Shown here piece after piece: positions 40,889 through 50,404 of a stretch of 64,000 nucleotides of DNA (its first letter is position 1; each line of letters begins with the position of its first letter). Location: positions 124,501 through 188,500 of the forward strand of contig NZ_WESE01000006.1 of the NCBI RefSeq assembly GCF_009184895.1, given 5' to 3'. The DNA comes from Nostocoides sp. F2B08 (GTDB taxonomy: Bacteria > Actinomycetota > Actinomycetes > Actinomycetales > Dermatophilaceae). Under the pieces are notes generated by a model. It ran no database searches, was not told where the DNA came from, and saw only the letters and a list, made by a program, of their open reading frames with translations. A program made the position numbers and the translations under genes.

Positions 40889-43534
40889 CTACTTCTCCTC
40901 GACGACGAGCTCGACATCGCGGGCAGCGACGGGCTCGCTCGCGCTGCCGTTCGGGGCGTAGTCGAGCGTTCCGGTGACCCGGCCGGCGGCGCGCAGGTCG
41001 GCCTCGGCGACCCGCACCTGGGCGAGCGAGGACTGGGGGCCGGTGATCGTGACGGCCGAGAGCTCGGTGCGCATGCCCACCTTGGCCTCGGACTTCGTCT
41101 TGCGGATCGCCGCCAGCGCCGCGCCGACCGAGGCGAGCACGCTCGCGTCCCCGACGCTCGGCAGCTCGTCGGCGCTCGGCCAGGACGCACGGTGCACCGA
41201 GCCGTCGTGGAACCAGCTCCACACCTCCTCGGTGACGTAGGGCAGGATCGGCGCGAAGAGCCGCAGCACGACATCGAGGGCCAATCGCAGAGTGGCGCGG
41301 GCGCTCGTCGCGCCCGCCTCGCCGCGGCCGCCGTAGGCGCGGTCCTTGACGAGCTCGAGGTAGTCGTCGCAGAAGCTCCAGAACCACGTCTCGGTCATCT
41401 CGAGGCTGCGGGTGTAGTCCCACGACTCGAACCCGGCCCCGGCCTTGACGACGACCTCACGCAGGGAGGCGAGCAGCGCCTGGTCGAGCGGGTCGGTGAC
41501 CTGAGCAGCGAGGTCCTCGGTCGTGGTGCCGGCAACCTCGCCGAAGGACAGCGCGAACTTGCTCGCGTTGAGGATCTTGATCGCCAGCCGGCGGCCGACC
41601 TTCATCTGCCCGACGTCGTAGGCGGCGTCGGTGCCGAGCCGGCCGCTCGCGGCCCAGTAGCGCACCGCGTCGGCGGAGTGCTGCTGGACGACGTCCTCGG
41701 GCGTGACGACGTTGCCCTTGGACTTGCTCATCTTCTTGCGCTCGGGGTCGAGGATCCACCCCGAGATGGCGGCGTTCGTCCACGGGACGCTGCCGTGCTC
41801 GTAGTGCGCGCGCACGACCGTCGCGAACATCCACGTGCGGATGATGTCGTGGGCCTGCGGGCGCAGGTCCATCGGGAAGACCTTCTCGAAGAGGGGATCC
41901 CCATTTCGCCAGCCGGCCGCGATGTGCGGGGTGAGCGACGAGGTCGCCCACGTGTCGAAGACGTCCGGGTCGCCCACGAAGCCGCCGGGCTCGCCGCGTT
42001 GGGGCTCCTCGTAACCGGCGGGCGGGTTGGCGGCCGGGTCCACCGGCAGCTGCTCCGGAGCGGGCAGGATCGGGTTGTCGTAGTCGATCTCGCCCTGCGC
42101 GTCGACCGGGTACCACGCCGGGATCGGGACGCCGAAGAAGCGCTGGCGTGAGACGAGCCAGTCACCGTTGAGGCCCTGCACCCAGTTCGCGTAGCGGGCC
42201 CGCATGAACGAGGGGTGGAAGTCGATCTCATCGCCGCGGGCGACGAGGGCGTCGTTGAGCTCGGCGTCCCGGCCGCCGTTGCGGATGTACCACTGCCGGG
42301 AGGTGACGATCTCGAGCGGCTTCTCGCCGCGCTCGTAGAAGTTCGCCTTGCGCTGGGTCGGGGTCGGCTCGCCCTCGAGGTCTCCGGACTCGCGGAGCGC
42401 CGCGACGATCGCCTCGCGCGCCGAGAACGCCGTCTTGCCCGCCAGGCCCTCGGCGTACAGCTGGGCGCCCGGCCCGTCGGCGAGCCACTCCGGCACCTCC
42501 GCCTGCAGGCGTCCGGTGCGGGTGATGACCGAGCGCGTCGGCAGCTGCAGCTCGCGCCACCACAGGACGTCGGTGAGGTCGCCGAAGGTGCAGCACATCG
42601 CGATGCCCGCGCCCTTGTCCATCTCGGCGGCCGTGTGGGCCAGCACGGGGATCTCGACCCCGAACAGCGGGGAACGGACCGTACGGCCGAAGAGCGACGC
42701 ATACCGCTCGTCGTCCGGGTGAGCGATGAGCGCGACGACGCTCGGGATGAGCTCGGGGCGGGTCGTCTCGATGTGCACCGGCATGCTCTCGCCGGCCTCG
42801 GACGTGCCGTGGAAGGACACCCGGTGGTAGTGACCGGGGTAGTCGCGGGCCTCGAGCTCGGCCTGCGCGACGGCGGTCTGGAAGGTCACGTCCCACAGCC
42901 CCGGCGCCTCGGCCTGGTACGCCTCACCGCGCTCGACGTTGCGCAGGAACGCGAGCTGGGAGGTCGCGCGGGTGTTGTCGTCGATGGTGCGGTAGGAGAT
43001 GTTCCAGTCGAGGCTGAGACCCAGGCGGCGGAAGAGGGACTCGAAGGCCTCCTCGTCCTTGACGGTCAGCTCGTCGCACAGCTCGATGAAGTTCTGGCGG
43101 CTGATCGGCACCTCGTCGGCGGACTTCAGCGAGGTGCGGTCGCCGTGGTGCGGCGGGGTGAAGTCGGGGTCGTAGTGCAGGGTCGCGTCGCCGCGCACGC
43201 CGTAGTAGTTCTGCACGCGCTTCTCGGTCGGCAGGCCGTTGTCGTCCCAGCCGATCGGGTAGAACACGTTGAAGCCGGACATCCGCTTGTAGCGGGCCAT
43301 GCAGTCGGTGTGGGTGTAGGAGAACACGTGTCCCATGTGCAGCGAGCCCGAGGCCGTCGGGGGCGGGGTGTCGATCGAGAACACGTCCGAACGCTCGCCC
43401 GCCAGCGCCCGCTCACGGTCGAAGGCGTAGGTCTGCTCCTCGCTCCATACCTGCGTCCACTTCTCCTCGAGGCCCTCCAGCGAGGGCCGCTCGGGGATCG
43501 AGGCAGCACGGGATGGGGTGAGGTCGTGGGTCAT
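40889..43534 (-). CDS. valS: Valyl-tRNA synthetase
   Basis: 881 codons including the stop. HMGH (class I HIGH) at residues 66-69, KMSKS at 601-605, the editing domain between them and a C-terminal domain with a short coiled-coil-like end. It charges tRNA-Val. An ATG at 43534 (MTHDLTPSR) is used rather than the frame's extension to 43606. No T-box or other leader is visible in the 70-bp gap to the divergent acyltransferase gene. Confidence 0.96.
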   Translation of the reverse strand: MTHDLTPSRAASIPERPSLEGLEEKWTQVWSEEQTYAFDRERALAGERSDVFSIDTPPPTASGSLHMGHVFSYTHTDCMARYKRMSGFNVFYPIGWDDNGLPTEKRVQNYYGVRGDATLHYDPDFTPPHHGDRTSLKSADEVPISRQNFIELCDELTVKDEEAFESLFRRLGLSLDWNISYRTIDDNTRATSQLAFLRNVERGEAYQAEAPGLWDVTFQTAVAQAELEARDYPGHYHRVSFHGTSEAGESMPVHIETTRPELIPSVVALIAHPDDERYASLFGRTVRSPLFGVEIPVLAHTAAEMDKGAGIAMCCTFGDLTDVLWWRELQLPTRSVITRTGRLQAEVPEWLADGPGAQLYAEGLAGKTAFSAREAIVAALRESGDLEGEPTPTQRKANFYERGEKPLEIVTSRQWYIRNGGRDAELNDALVARGDEIDFHPSFMRARYANWVQGLNGDWLVSRQRFFGVPIPAWYPVDAQGEIDYDNPILPAPEQLPVDPAANPPAGYEEPQRGEPGGFVGDPDVFDTWATSSLTPHIAAGWRNGDPLFEKVFPMDLRPQAHDIIRTWMFATVVRAHYEHGSVPWTNAAISGWILDPERKKMSKSKGNVVTPEDVVQQHSADAVRYWAASGRLGTDAAYDVGQMKVGRRLAIKILNASKFALSFGEVAGTTTEDLAAQVTDPLDQALLASLREVVVKAGAGFESWDYTRSLEMTETWFWSFCDDYLELVKDRAYGGRGEAGATSARATLRLALDVVLRLFAPILPYVTEEVWSWFHDGSVHRASWPSADELPSVGDASVLASVGAALAAIRKTKSEAKVGMRTELSAVTITGPQSSLAQVRVAEADLRAAGRVTGTLDYAPNGSASEPVAARDVELVVEEK

Positions 43535-43604
43535 GGCGGTTATCCTCCCAGACCTGCGGGACTGGGCCGAACCGGTATTCCTACGCTCCCGTAGGGTTAG
43601 CGCC

Positions 43605-44411
43605 ATGGAGCCCGTCTACACCCCCGTGATCGGGTTCGCCCGCACCGCGTTCTTCACCATGGGCCTGAAGTTCCGGATCGAGGGCGAGGAGTACGTGCCG
43701 CACACGGGCGGGGCGGTCCAGGCCATCAACCACCAGGGCTACCTCGACTTCACCTTCGCCGGGCTCGCGCTGCGCAAGCACAAGCGGGTGGCGCGCTTCA
43801 TGGCCAAGAAGTCGGTCTTCGAGCACGGCGTGACCGGGCCACTCATGCGGGGGATGAAGCACATCCCCGTCGACCGGCGGGCCGGGCAGGGGTCCCTGCA
43901 GGCCGCGATCGACGCGCTCAAGTCGGGTGAGATCGTCGGTGTCTTCCCCGAGGCGACGATGTCGCTGTCCTTCGAGCTCAAGGAGTTCAAGTCCGGCGCG
44001 GTGCGGATGGCGCAGGAGGCCGGCGTGCCGATCCTCCCGACCACCGTCTGGGGCTCGCACCGGGTGTGGACCAAGCACCTGCCGAAGCGGCTGGGCCGCT
44101 CGAAGATCCCGGTGTTCATCAGGGTCGGGCCGCCGATGTTCATCGGCCCGGACGAGGACGTGACCGAGGCCACCGAACGTCTCCACGAGATCATGCGGGT
44201 CCAGCTCGAGGAGCAGATCGCCGCATACCCCAAGCTCACCGGGCGCGACCTGCGCTTCGTGCCCGCCCGGCTGGGCGGCACCGCGCCGACGCCGGAGGAG
44301 GCGCGGCGCAAGGAGGAGCACGACCGCACCCGCACGGTCGACAAGTTCAACGCCAAGAAGAGCGCCAAGGCGCAGCCCAGGTCATCGCGCCGCAAGCGCC
44401 GCCGCGGCTGA
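43605..44411 (+). CDS. Lysophospholipid (1-acylglycerol-3-phosphate) acyltransferase, PlsC-like
   Basis: 268 residues. NHQGYLDF (HX4D catalytic motif), RRAGQGSLQAAIDAL and FPEATMS (variant of FPEGT) define the LPLAT family. It transfers acyl chains to lysophosphatidic acid or a related acceptor at the membrane. The C-terminal 45 residues are strongly basic (ending SSRRKRRRG). A palindrome CCTACG-CTCC-CGTAGG (43580-43595) lies 9 bp before the ATG and overlaps a possible -10. Confidence 0.88.
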   Translation: MEPVYTPVIGFARTAFFTMGLKFRIEGEEYVPHTGGAVQAINHQGYLDFTFAGLALRKHKRVARFMAKKSVFEHGVTGPLMRGMKHIPVDRRAGQGSLQAAIDALKSGEIVGVFPEATMSLSFELKEFKSGAVRMAQEAGVPILPTTVWGSHRVWTKHLPKRLGRSKIPVFIRVGPPMFIGPDEDVTEATERLHEIMRVQLEEQIAAYPKLTGRDLRFVPARLGGTAPTPEEARRKEEHDRTRTVDKFNAKKSAKAQPRSSRRKRRRG

Positions 44412-44553
44412 GGCCGGCTCCGCGACACAGGCATGACGAGGAGGTATGCGGTGCTCGCCTCCCGCGGTCCGGCGCGGCTGGGCGCCGCTCGTCCCAGCGT
44501 CACGCGCGGCGTGGGGACTTTGTGATCCGTGTGACGGGTGTGACCATGGGGTC

Positions 44554-45123
44554 ATGACGCGTCCCGTCCTGCTGCGCCGTGCCGTCGCCACCTCGGCCCT
44601 CGTCCTGGTCGCTGGGCTCACGGCGTGCTCCGGGGATGAGCCCGAGCCGGTCCCGAGCACGCCCGCGACGACGGCGAGCGAGACGGCGACCCCCACCCCG
44701 ACCGAGACGGCGACCGAGTCCCCGACGACGGAGCCGAGCGCCGAGCCCACCGAGACGGCGACGGCTGCGCCGACGACTGCGGCCCCCGGCGGGACGGCCA
44801 CCCCGGCCGGGCGCGATGCGGCCGCCCTCGCCGAGCTGCTGCCGCTGGACTTCCCGGTTCCGCCGGAGCTGACGATCCTCGGCGACCCGACGGTGACCGA
44901 CGACAACGCCAACGTCATGTTCACGGTGCCGTCCGGGGCCGAGGCCTTCGTGTTCTACCGGACCGAGCTGCCCGCGGCGGGCTACGAGTTCCTTCCCGGC
45001 ACGAGCGACCAGTACAGCACCGAGGTGGCCTCGGGAGCGATCATCGCCCGCGGCAACGGCTTCGACGTCAACCTGCTCGTCGTCGAGGACGACGTCGAGG
45101 TCACGCTGACGCGCACGCAGTAG
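44554..45123 (+). CDS. Putative lipoprotein, hypothetical
   Basis: 189 residues. A lipoprotein signal ends in LVAGLTAC; then a Thr/Pro/Glu-rich linker (about residues 28-85) and a compact C-terminal domain (LPLDFPVPPELTILGDPTV, AFVFYRTELPAAGYEFLPGTSDQYSTE). It would be anchored outside the membrane. The C-terminal domain is like many small actinobacterial lipoprotein domains with no known role. Confidence 0.75.
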   Translation: MTRPVLLRRAVATSALVLVAGLTACSGDEPEPVPSTPATTASETATPTPTETATESPTTEPSAEPTETATAAPTTAAPGGTATPAGRDAAALAELLPLDFPVPPELTILGDPTVTDDNANVMFTVPSGAEAFVFYRTELPAAGYEFLPGTSDQYSTEVASGAIIARGNGFDVNLLVVEDDVEVTLTRTQ

Positions 45124-45162
45124 CCGAGTCGCTGCAGGACGACACCCTGTAGGAATGCCGCC

Positions 45163-45741
45163 TCAGACGGCGTAGCCGAGGTGGCTGAGCGCCTGGCGCA
45201 GCAGGACCCCGTGCCCGCCCGGCATCTCCTCGAGGATGCCGACCATGAGCGCCTCCTGCGGCGTGAGCCAGGACAGGTCGAGGGCGTCCTGCTGCGGTGC
45301 GCAGTCGCCGGCGACGGGCACGATGAAGGCGAGCGAGACGGCGTGCTGGCGCGGGTCGTGGAACGGTGTGACGCCGGGTGTCGGGAAGTACTCCGCGACG
45401 GTGAACGGCTGCGGGCTCGGGGGCACCTGGGGGAGCGCGACGGGGCCGAGGTCCTTCTCGAGGTGACGCATGAGGGCGTCGCGGACCCGCTCGTGGTAGA
45501 GCACCCGGCCTGAGACGAGCTCACGGGCGATCGTGCCGTCGTCGCGCGCCCGCAGGAGCAGGCCGACCGCGGTGACTGCTCCGGAACCGTCGACCCGGAT
45601 CGGCACGGCGTCGACGTAGAGGATCGGCATCCGGCCGCGCATCGACTCGAGGTCCTCGCGGCTCAGCCATCCCTCGCGACGTTCGACGTCAACGCCGCCG
45701 GTGTAGTCGTCGCCCGCGAAGCCACTGCTGCCGAAGCTCAT
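45163..45741 (-). CDS. Nudix-like hydrolase family protein (DUF4916-like)
   Basis: 192 residues. REGWLSREDLESMRGRMPILYVDAVPIRVD and LLLRARDDGTIARELVSGRVLYHERVRDALMRHLEKDLG resemble Nudix-fold proteins, but the Glu-rich catalytic Nudix box is incomplete (EDLG then GP), so hydrolysis is doubtful. An ATG at 45741 is used; a GTG at 45747 is possible. It is the last leftward gene after the ECF operon, 28 bp from the S component, and may be part of it. Confidence 0.72.
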   Translation of the reverse strand: MSFGSSGFAGDDYTGGVDVERREGWLSREDLESMRGRMPILYVDAVPIRVDGSGAVTAVGLLLRARDDGTIARELVSGRVLYHERVRDALMRHLEKDLGPVALPQVPPSPQPFTVAEYFPTPGVTPFHDPRQHAVSLAFIVPVAGDCAPQQDALDLSWLTPQEALMVGILEEMPGGHGVLLRQALSHLGYAV

Positions 45742-45769
45742 GGGCACATTCCTACCAGGCGGGTCGTGG

Positions 45770-46654
45770 TCAGGCGGAGTCCGCCGGGGTGGGAGCGCGG
45801 TCGAAGGCCGCGCGGCGGGCGATCCGCCGCAGGGCGGACAGGACCGCGGGGCCGACGAGGAGGATGGCGAGGGAGTTCGTCACGGCGCGCCCGATGTCCC
45901 AGCCGAGCGAGGTGACCAGGGTGAAGAGGACGAAGCGCTGGAGGTTCTCGACGACGGGTGCGCCGGCCTCGTAGGACAGCTGGGTCTCGAGGCCGACGGC
46001 GAACGGCCAGAAGGAGAAGTTCATCAGCAGGCCGTACGCCAGGGCGGCGACGATCCCGTATGCGACGAGCATCCCGATCTCGGCCCTGCCCCTCAGGCGT
46101 GGCAACAGTCCCGCGCCGAGACCCACCCAGGCCGCGGCCATCATCTGGAACGGCAGCCACGGCCCGACGCCGCCGGTGAGGAGCGCCGAGCCGAGCAGGG
46201 TGGTGGAGCCGAGCACGAAGCCGAAGCCCGGACCGTAGACCCGGCCGGCGAGGATGATGAGGAAGAAGACGGTCTCCAGGCCCGCGGTGCCCGCGCCGAG
46301 CGGCCGCAGGACGGCGCCGACGGCGGAGAGGACGCCGAGCATGGCGATCGCCTTGACGTCGAAGCCGCCACGGGCGATCTCGGCGAGGACGACGACGACG
46401 AAGAGCGGGAGCAGCGCGGCGAGGATGAGCGGCGCGGTCGCCGCGTCGTCGAGGCCGGAGCCGGGGGTGACGAGCAGCGGCCAGAGGAAGGACGCGAGCC
46501 CGACCAGGCTGACCAGGGCGATCGAGAGGCGGGCGCTGAGGTGAAGGTGGACCAGGCGGGTGCGGGACGGGCGCGACGGGGACGACGGAGGCACGGCTGG
46601 GGTCGCGCGCGGAGGCGCAGCCGAGGTGGTGCTCTGAGGGCGGGTGACCGTCAT
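45770..46654 (-). CDS. ECF transporter S component (probable cobalamin specificity)
   Basis: 294 residues, about 6 membrane helices after a 40-residue Pro/Ser-rich cytoplasmic leader. GRVYGPGFGFVLGSTTLLGSALLTGGVGPWLPFQMMAAAWVG is typical of an S component, which binds the vitamin within the membrane. The ATG at 46654 overlaps the ATPase stop by 4 bp. Because the operon is headed by a cobalamin riboswitch, the substrate is probably cobalamin or a corrinoid. No CbiM/CbiN-like cobalt parts are present. Confidence 0.82.
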   Translation of the reverse strand: MTVTRPQSTTSAAPPRATPAVPPSSPSRPSRTRLVHLHLSARLSIALVSLVGLASFLWPLLVTPGSGLDDAATAPLILAALLPLFVVVVLAEIARGGFDVKAIAMLGVLSAVGAVLRPLGAGTAGLETVFFLIILAGRVYGPGFGFVLGSTTLLGSALLTGGVGPWLPFQMMAAAWVGLGAGLLPRLRGRAEIGMLVAYGIVAALAYGLLMNFSFWPFAVGLETQLSYEAGAPVVENLQRFVLFTLVTSLGWDIGRAVTNSLAILLVGPAVLSALRRIARRAAFDRAPTPADSA

Positions 46655-48318
46655 CGGGACGCACCCGCCTCGACGAGTGCGGCCCGGACGTCGTCGACGG
46701 TCAGCCACGGGGCGGGGGCGAGGACCTTGCTGACCTGGGGCGCGAACGCCGGCGAGGAGACGAGGATCTCGTGCGGGTCCCCGTCGGCGACGACCTCTCC
46801 CTCGGCCATGACGAGCACCCGGTCGGCGACACCGGCGGCGAACTCGACGTCGTGGGTGGAGACGACGACGCACCGTCCGGCCACGACCATGTCGCGGAGC
46901 ACGCGGGTCAGTGCGGCCTTGGCGGGGTAGTCCAGGCCGCGGGTCGGCTCGTCGAGCATGACGACGCCCGGCTCGCCGGTCAGCTGCACCGCGAGCACGA
47001 GGGCGAGGCGCTGGCCTTCGGACAGGTCGCGCGGATGGCTCGCCGGGTCGATGCCGGGGACCATCGCGCCGAGCAGCCCGGCGCAGGTGCCCGGGGCGGC
47101 GCCGCTCTCGGCGTCGGCCTGGTCGCACTCGGACGCGACGGTCTCGAGGTAGAGCAGGTCGCTCGCCGACTGGGGGACGAGGGTGATCGCGCGGCGACGC
47201 TCGGCGGGCGGGAGATCGGCCGGGTCACCGCGGTGCGGGACGGTGGAGCCCGGCGTGCCGAGTCGCACCGTGCCGGACGTGCGCGGACCGGAGCCCTGGA
47301 TGGCCCACAGCAGCGAGGACTTGCCGGCGCCGTTGCGGCCCATGATCACGCTGACCGTGCCGGTGTCGAAGCCGACCGTGACGTCCGAGACCGCGGGGAC
47401 GTCGCCATAGCGGACGACGAGCCGCTCGGCGCTGACGGCGGTCGACGCGGGTCGTGGACTCTCGACGGGCGCGCTCTCGACCGAGGGGAGGGCGGAGCCG
47501 TCGCGGGCGGCGCGGCGGCGAGCGTCGCGGATCGACAGCGGCACCGGGGACCAGTGCAGCAGCCGGGCCAGCTCGACGACGGGCGGGGCGACCCGGGCGT
47601 CGGCCATGATCTCGGCGGGCGAGCCGTGCCGGACCGTCCCCGTGGCGCCGACCTCGATGATCGAGTCCGCGAGGTGGATGACCCGCTCGATCCGGTGCTC
47701 GGCGACGACGACGGTCACCCCGAGGTCGTGGACGAGCCGGGAGAGCGCCGCGAGGACGTCCTCGGCGCCGGTCGGGTCGAGGGCCGAGGTCGGCTCGTCG
47801 AGGACGAGGATCCGTGGATGGGCGGTCAGGACCGACCCGATGGCGACCCGCTGCTGCTGACCGCCGGACAGGTCACGCAGGCTCGCGTGACGCAGCTCGG
47901 CGATACCGAGCAGGTCGAGGGTCTCCTCGACCCTCTTGCGCATGACCGCAGGGGGCAGGCCGATCTGTTCCATCGCATACGCGAGCTCCTCCTCGACGGT
48001 GTCGGTGACGAAGCCCGCCAGCGGGTTCTGCCCGACGACCCCGACGACGTCGGCGAGGTCACGCGGCCGGTGCTCGCGCAGGTCGCGCCCGGCGACCTCG
48101 ACCCGGCCGCGCAGCAGCCCGCCGGTGAAGTGCGGCACGTGTCCGCCGAGCAGGCCGAGCAGCGTCGACTTGCCCGAGCCGGTCGGGCCGATGACGAGCA
48201 CGAGCTCGCCCTCCTCGACCTGCAGGCGCACGTCGCGCAGCGTCGGCTGAGCGGCGAGCTCGTCGCCCAGGCTGTCGCCGTAGGTGAGCGTGACGTCCTC
48301 GAGCCGGATCAGCGTCAT
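46651..48318 (-). CDS. ECF transporter ATPase, fused A-A' (EcfA1-EcfA2 type)
   Basis: 555 residues with two ABC domains. First: Walker A GPTGSGKS (44-51), LSGGQQQR (150), Walker B LVLDEPTSALD. Second: Walker A GRNGAGKS (327-334), LSEGQRLA (432), MLDEPTRGLD; its signature is slightly degenerate. It powers the ECF transporter. A GTG-less ATG start at 48318 with GGAGGTGG upstream; 4-bp overlaps with the T gene and the S gene. Fusion of both ATPases is common in actinobacteria. Confidence 0.92.
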   Translation of the reverse strand: MTLIRLEDVTLTYGDSLGDELAAQPTLRDVRLQVEEGELVLVIGPTGSGKSTLLGLLGGHVPHFTGGLLRGRVEVAGRDLREHRPRDLADVVGVVGQNPLAGFVTDTVEEELAYAMEQIGLPPAVMRKRVEETLDLLGIAELRHASLRDLSGGQQQRVAIGSVLTAHPRILVLDEPTSALDPTGAEDVLAALSRLVHDLGVTVVVAEHRIERVIHLADSIIEVGATGTVRHGSPAEIMADARVAPPVVELARLLHWSPVPLSIRDARRRAARDGSALPSVESAPVESPRPASTAVSAERLVVRYGDVPAVSDVTVGFDTGTVSVIMGRNGAGKSSLLWAIQGSGPRTSGTVRLGTPGSTVPHRGDPADLPPAERRRAITLVPQSASDLLYLETVASECDQADAESGAAPGTCAGLLGAMVPGIDPASHPRDLSEGQRLALVLAVQLTGEPGVVMLDEPTRGLDYPAKAALTRVLRDMVVAGRCVVVSTHDVEFAAGVADRVLVMAEGEVVADGDPHEILVSSPAFAPQVSKVLAPAPWLTVDDVRAALVEAGASR

Positions 48319-49475
48319 GCCGCCACCTCCTGCGGCTCCCGGGTCCGCGGGACCGCGCGGGCGGTCCTGGGCGGCGGGGTGAGGACCGCGGGCGCGGCGG
48401 CGACGAGCAGGCCCAGCACCGCGAGCGGCGGCAGCGCCGGCCAGCCGAGCGGTTCGAGCGGCATGGTCAGAGCGTCGGGAGTGCTCCGCCGCACCGCGAG
48501 AACGGCCGCGACGACCACCATCCCGCTCACCACGGTCAGCCACTCCGGCGCCGCCCACGGATCGGGTCGGTATGCGGTGCGCCGGACCAGCCGGCCCGCC
48601 CGCCTGAGTCCGGCCCAGGTGACGAGAAGACCCGCGGCGAGCAGTGGCCACGAGAGCACGCTGAACCCGACCGTCGTGAACACCCCGTAGAGCCCGAGCA
48701 TCGCGACGACGAGCCCGCCGAGGGTGAGCGCGGTGGTGACCCGCTCGGCGGCCGGGGTGGCGTGGTCGCGGCGGCCGTAGCCGCGGGCGTCCATCGAGGC
48801 GGCGAGCTGGATCGAGCGCTCCAGGGTGTCGTGCAGGACGGGGATCGCGATGTGCCGCAGGCCGCGGAGCCCGCGACGGTGGTCGCCGCGCAGGGTGCGG
48901 GCGCGCATGACCCGCACGACGCTCTCGGCCAGCTGGGGGGCGACGCTGACGGCGACGACGAGGGCGGTGCCGATGTCGTGCAGCGCCCCGGGGAAGGCGC
49001 GGAGCAATCGCTTGGGGTTGGCGAGGGCGTTGGCGGCGCCGATGCAGGCGATGATCGTCGCGAGCCGCAGACCCTCGACCATCGCGCGGAGCAGACCCTC
49101 GAGGTAGACCGGGCCGCCCAGGGTGATGCCGGCGGCCCACGACGGCAGCTCGAGCTCGGGCAGGCTGAACAGGAGGATCGTGCCGGTCTTGAGCCCGACG
49201 AGGATGTGCAGGACCACGCGGATGGCGATGATGACGCCGCCGAGGACGAGGTAGTACCGGAACGCGCGCGCGAAGGGCGAGTCACCGCGGCGGGACGTGA
49301 CGACGAGGACGAGGACGGCGACGATCAGCAGGAGCAGCAGCGGGTTCGTCGTCACACTGGCGACGACGGCGAGCGAGAGCGCCCACCCCCACCACGCCGC
49401 GGGGTGCAGCGGGCGGGGGAGGGCCGCGAACGTCGCGTTCGCGAGGGTGCTCAGGCTGCTGCGCGTCGTCGCCAC
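48315..49475 (-). CDS. ECF transporter T component (EcfT/CbiQ family)
   Basis: 386 residues with about 6-8 helices in two groups. AMVEGLRLATIIACIGAANALANPKRLLRAFP contains the region before the coupling helices, and ARTLRG and MDARGYGRRD include the two A-R-G-type motifs that dock on the ATPases. The GTG at 49475 overlaps the DUF4430 gene by 25 bp; no better start is visible. It is the scaffold joining S and A parts. Confidence 0.88.
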   Translation of the reverse strand: MATTRSSLSTLANATFAALPRPLHPAAWWGWALSLAVVASVTTNPLLLLLIVAVLVLVVTSRRGDSPFARAFRYYLVLGGVIIAIRVVLHILVGLKTGTILLFSLPELELPSWAAGITLGGPVYLEGLLRAMVEGLRLATIIACIGAANALANPKRLLRAFPGALHDIGTALVVAVSVAPQLAESVVRVMRARTLRGDHRRGLRGLRHIAIPVLHDTLERSIQLAASMDARGYGRRDHATPAAERVTTALTLGGLVVAMLGLYGVFTTVGFSVLSWPLLAAGLLVTWAGLRRAGRLVRRTAYRPDPWAAPEWLTVVSGMVVVAAVLAVRRSTPDALTMPLEPLGWPALPPLAVLGLLVAAAPAVLTPPPRTARAVPRTREPQEVAA

Positions 49476-50404
49476 CCCATCCAGCCGGCGGTGCCGAGTA
49501 GTGCCCCGACCACGCCGAGCCCGGCGAGGGTCGGCAGCATCGACTCCGGGCCTGCGGCAGTCGATGACCCACCCCCGGCTCCGGAGCCGGGGAGAGTCCC
49601 TGCGGCGAGCTCGGTCTCGGTCTCGGTCGTTGCCTCGGTCGTCGGCGCCGTGGGCGTCGCGGTGGTCGGGTCGGGCGACGTCGTGGGCGACGCCGACGTG
49701 CTCGCCGACGAGGGCGACGGCGACGAGGTGGCCGTGGCAGCGGAACCGGCCGGCGCCGCAGTGCCGCTGCTGGTCGAGCCGCTGCTGCTCGACCTGCTGC
49801 TGCTCGAAGAGGACGAGCTCGTCGACGGACGTGGTGCGCTCGACGAGGTCGACGGCTTCGGGCTCGTCGTGCTCGGCTTCGGCGCGGGGGCGGGCTTCGG
49901 CGAGGGTGCCGGCGCCGGCTTCGGCGCCGGTGCGGAGACCGCCGGTGGCGCCACCGCCGGGGGCGCGCCGGCCCCGAACGACCAGCCCTCGACCGTGCCC
50001 GGTGCCGGGTTGCGGCCGAAACCACCGGCCGAGCTGTAGGTCCACGAGCCGCCGGGCTGCGCATACCAGTAGGACCAGTAGGCGCTGGTCGGCGGCGTTC
50101 GCACGCACGGGTCGGAGGCGGGCGCGCCGTCGATCCGGCACACGAACCCGGGCTGGGTCTGCACCTGGGTGACGGCGAACCCGGCACCCGTCAGGGCAGC
50201 CGCGCCGCTACCCGGGTCGCCGGGGGAGCAGCGCACGCTCGTGCTGCCGTTCGGGTACGTCACGACGACGGTGACGCCGCTCGCGGTCGACTCGCACGCG
50301 GCCGCCTGCGCCGGCGGCGCGGCGACGAGGACGCCGCCGCCCGCCAGCGCGAGGGCCGCGAGCGCGCTTGACCCACGCCGCGCAGAAGTCAGCCGCGCGG
50401 TCAT
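49451..50404 (-). CDS. Secreted, membrane-anchored DUF4430 protein
   Basis: 317 residues. Signal peptide (SALAALALAGGGVLVAAPPAQA), then a DUF4430-type domain (WSYWYAQPGGSWTYSSAGGF...GTVEGWSFG), the fold of the beta domain of human transcobalamin/intrinsic factor. A long Pro/Ala then Ser/Thr-rich stalk, a C-terminal membrane helix (LAGLGVVGALLGTAGWMG) and WRRRAAA follow. It is likely to hold a B12 ligand outside the cell. The ATG at 50404 overlaps the barrel gene by 4 bp. Confidence 0.82.
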   Translation of the reverse strand: MTARLTSARRGSSALAALALAGGGVLVAAPPAQAAACESTASGVTVVVTYPNGSTSVRCSPGDPGSGAAALTGAGFAVTQVQTQPGFVCRIDGAPASDPCVRTPPTSAYWSYWYAQPGGSWTYSSAGGFGRNPAPGTVEGWSFGAGAPPAVAPPAVSAPAPKPAPAPSPKPAPAPKPSTTSPKPSTSSSAPRPSTSSSSSSSSRSSSSGSTSSGTAAPAGSAATATSSPSPSSASTSASPTTSPDPTTATPTAPTTEATTETETELAAGTLPGSGAGGGSSTAAGPESMLPTLAGLGVVGALLGTAGWMGWRRRAAA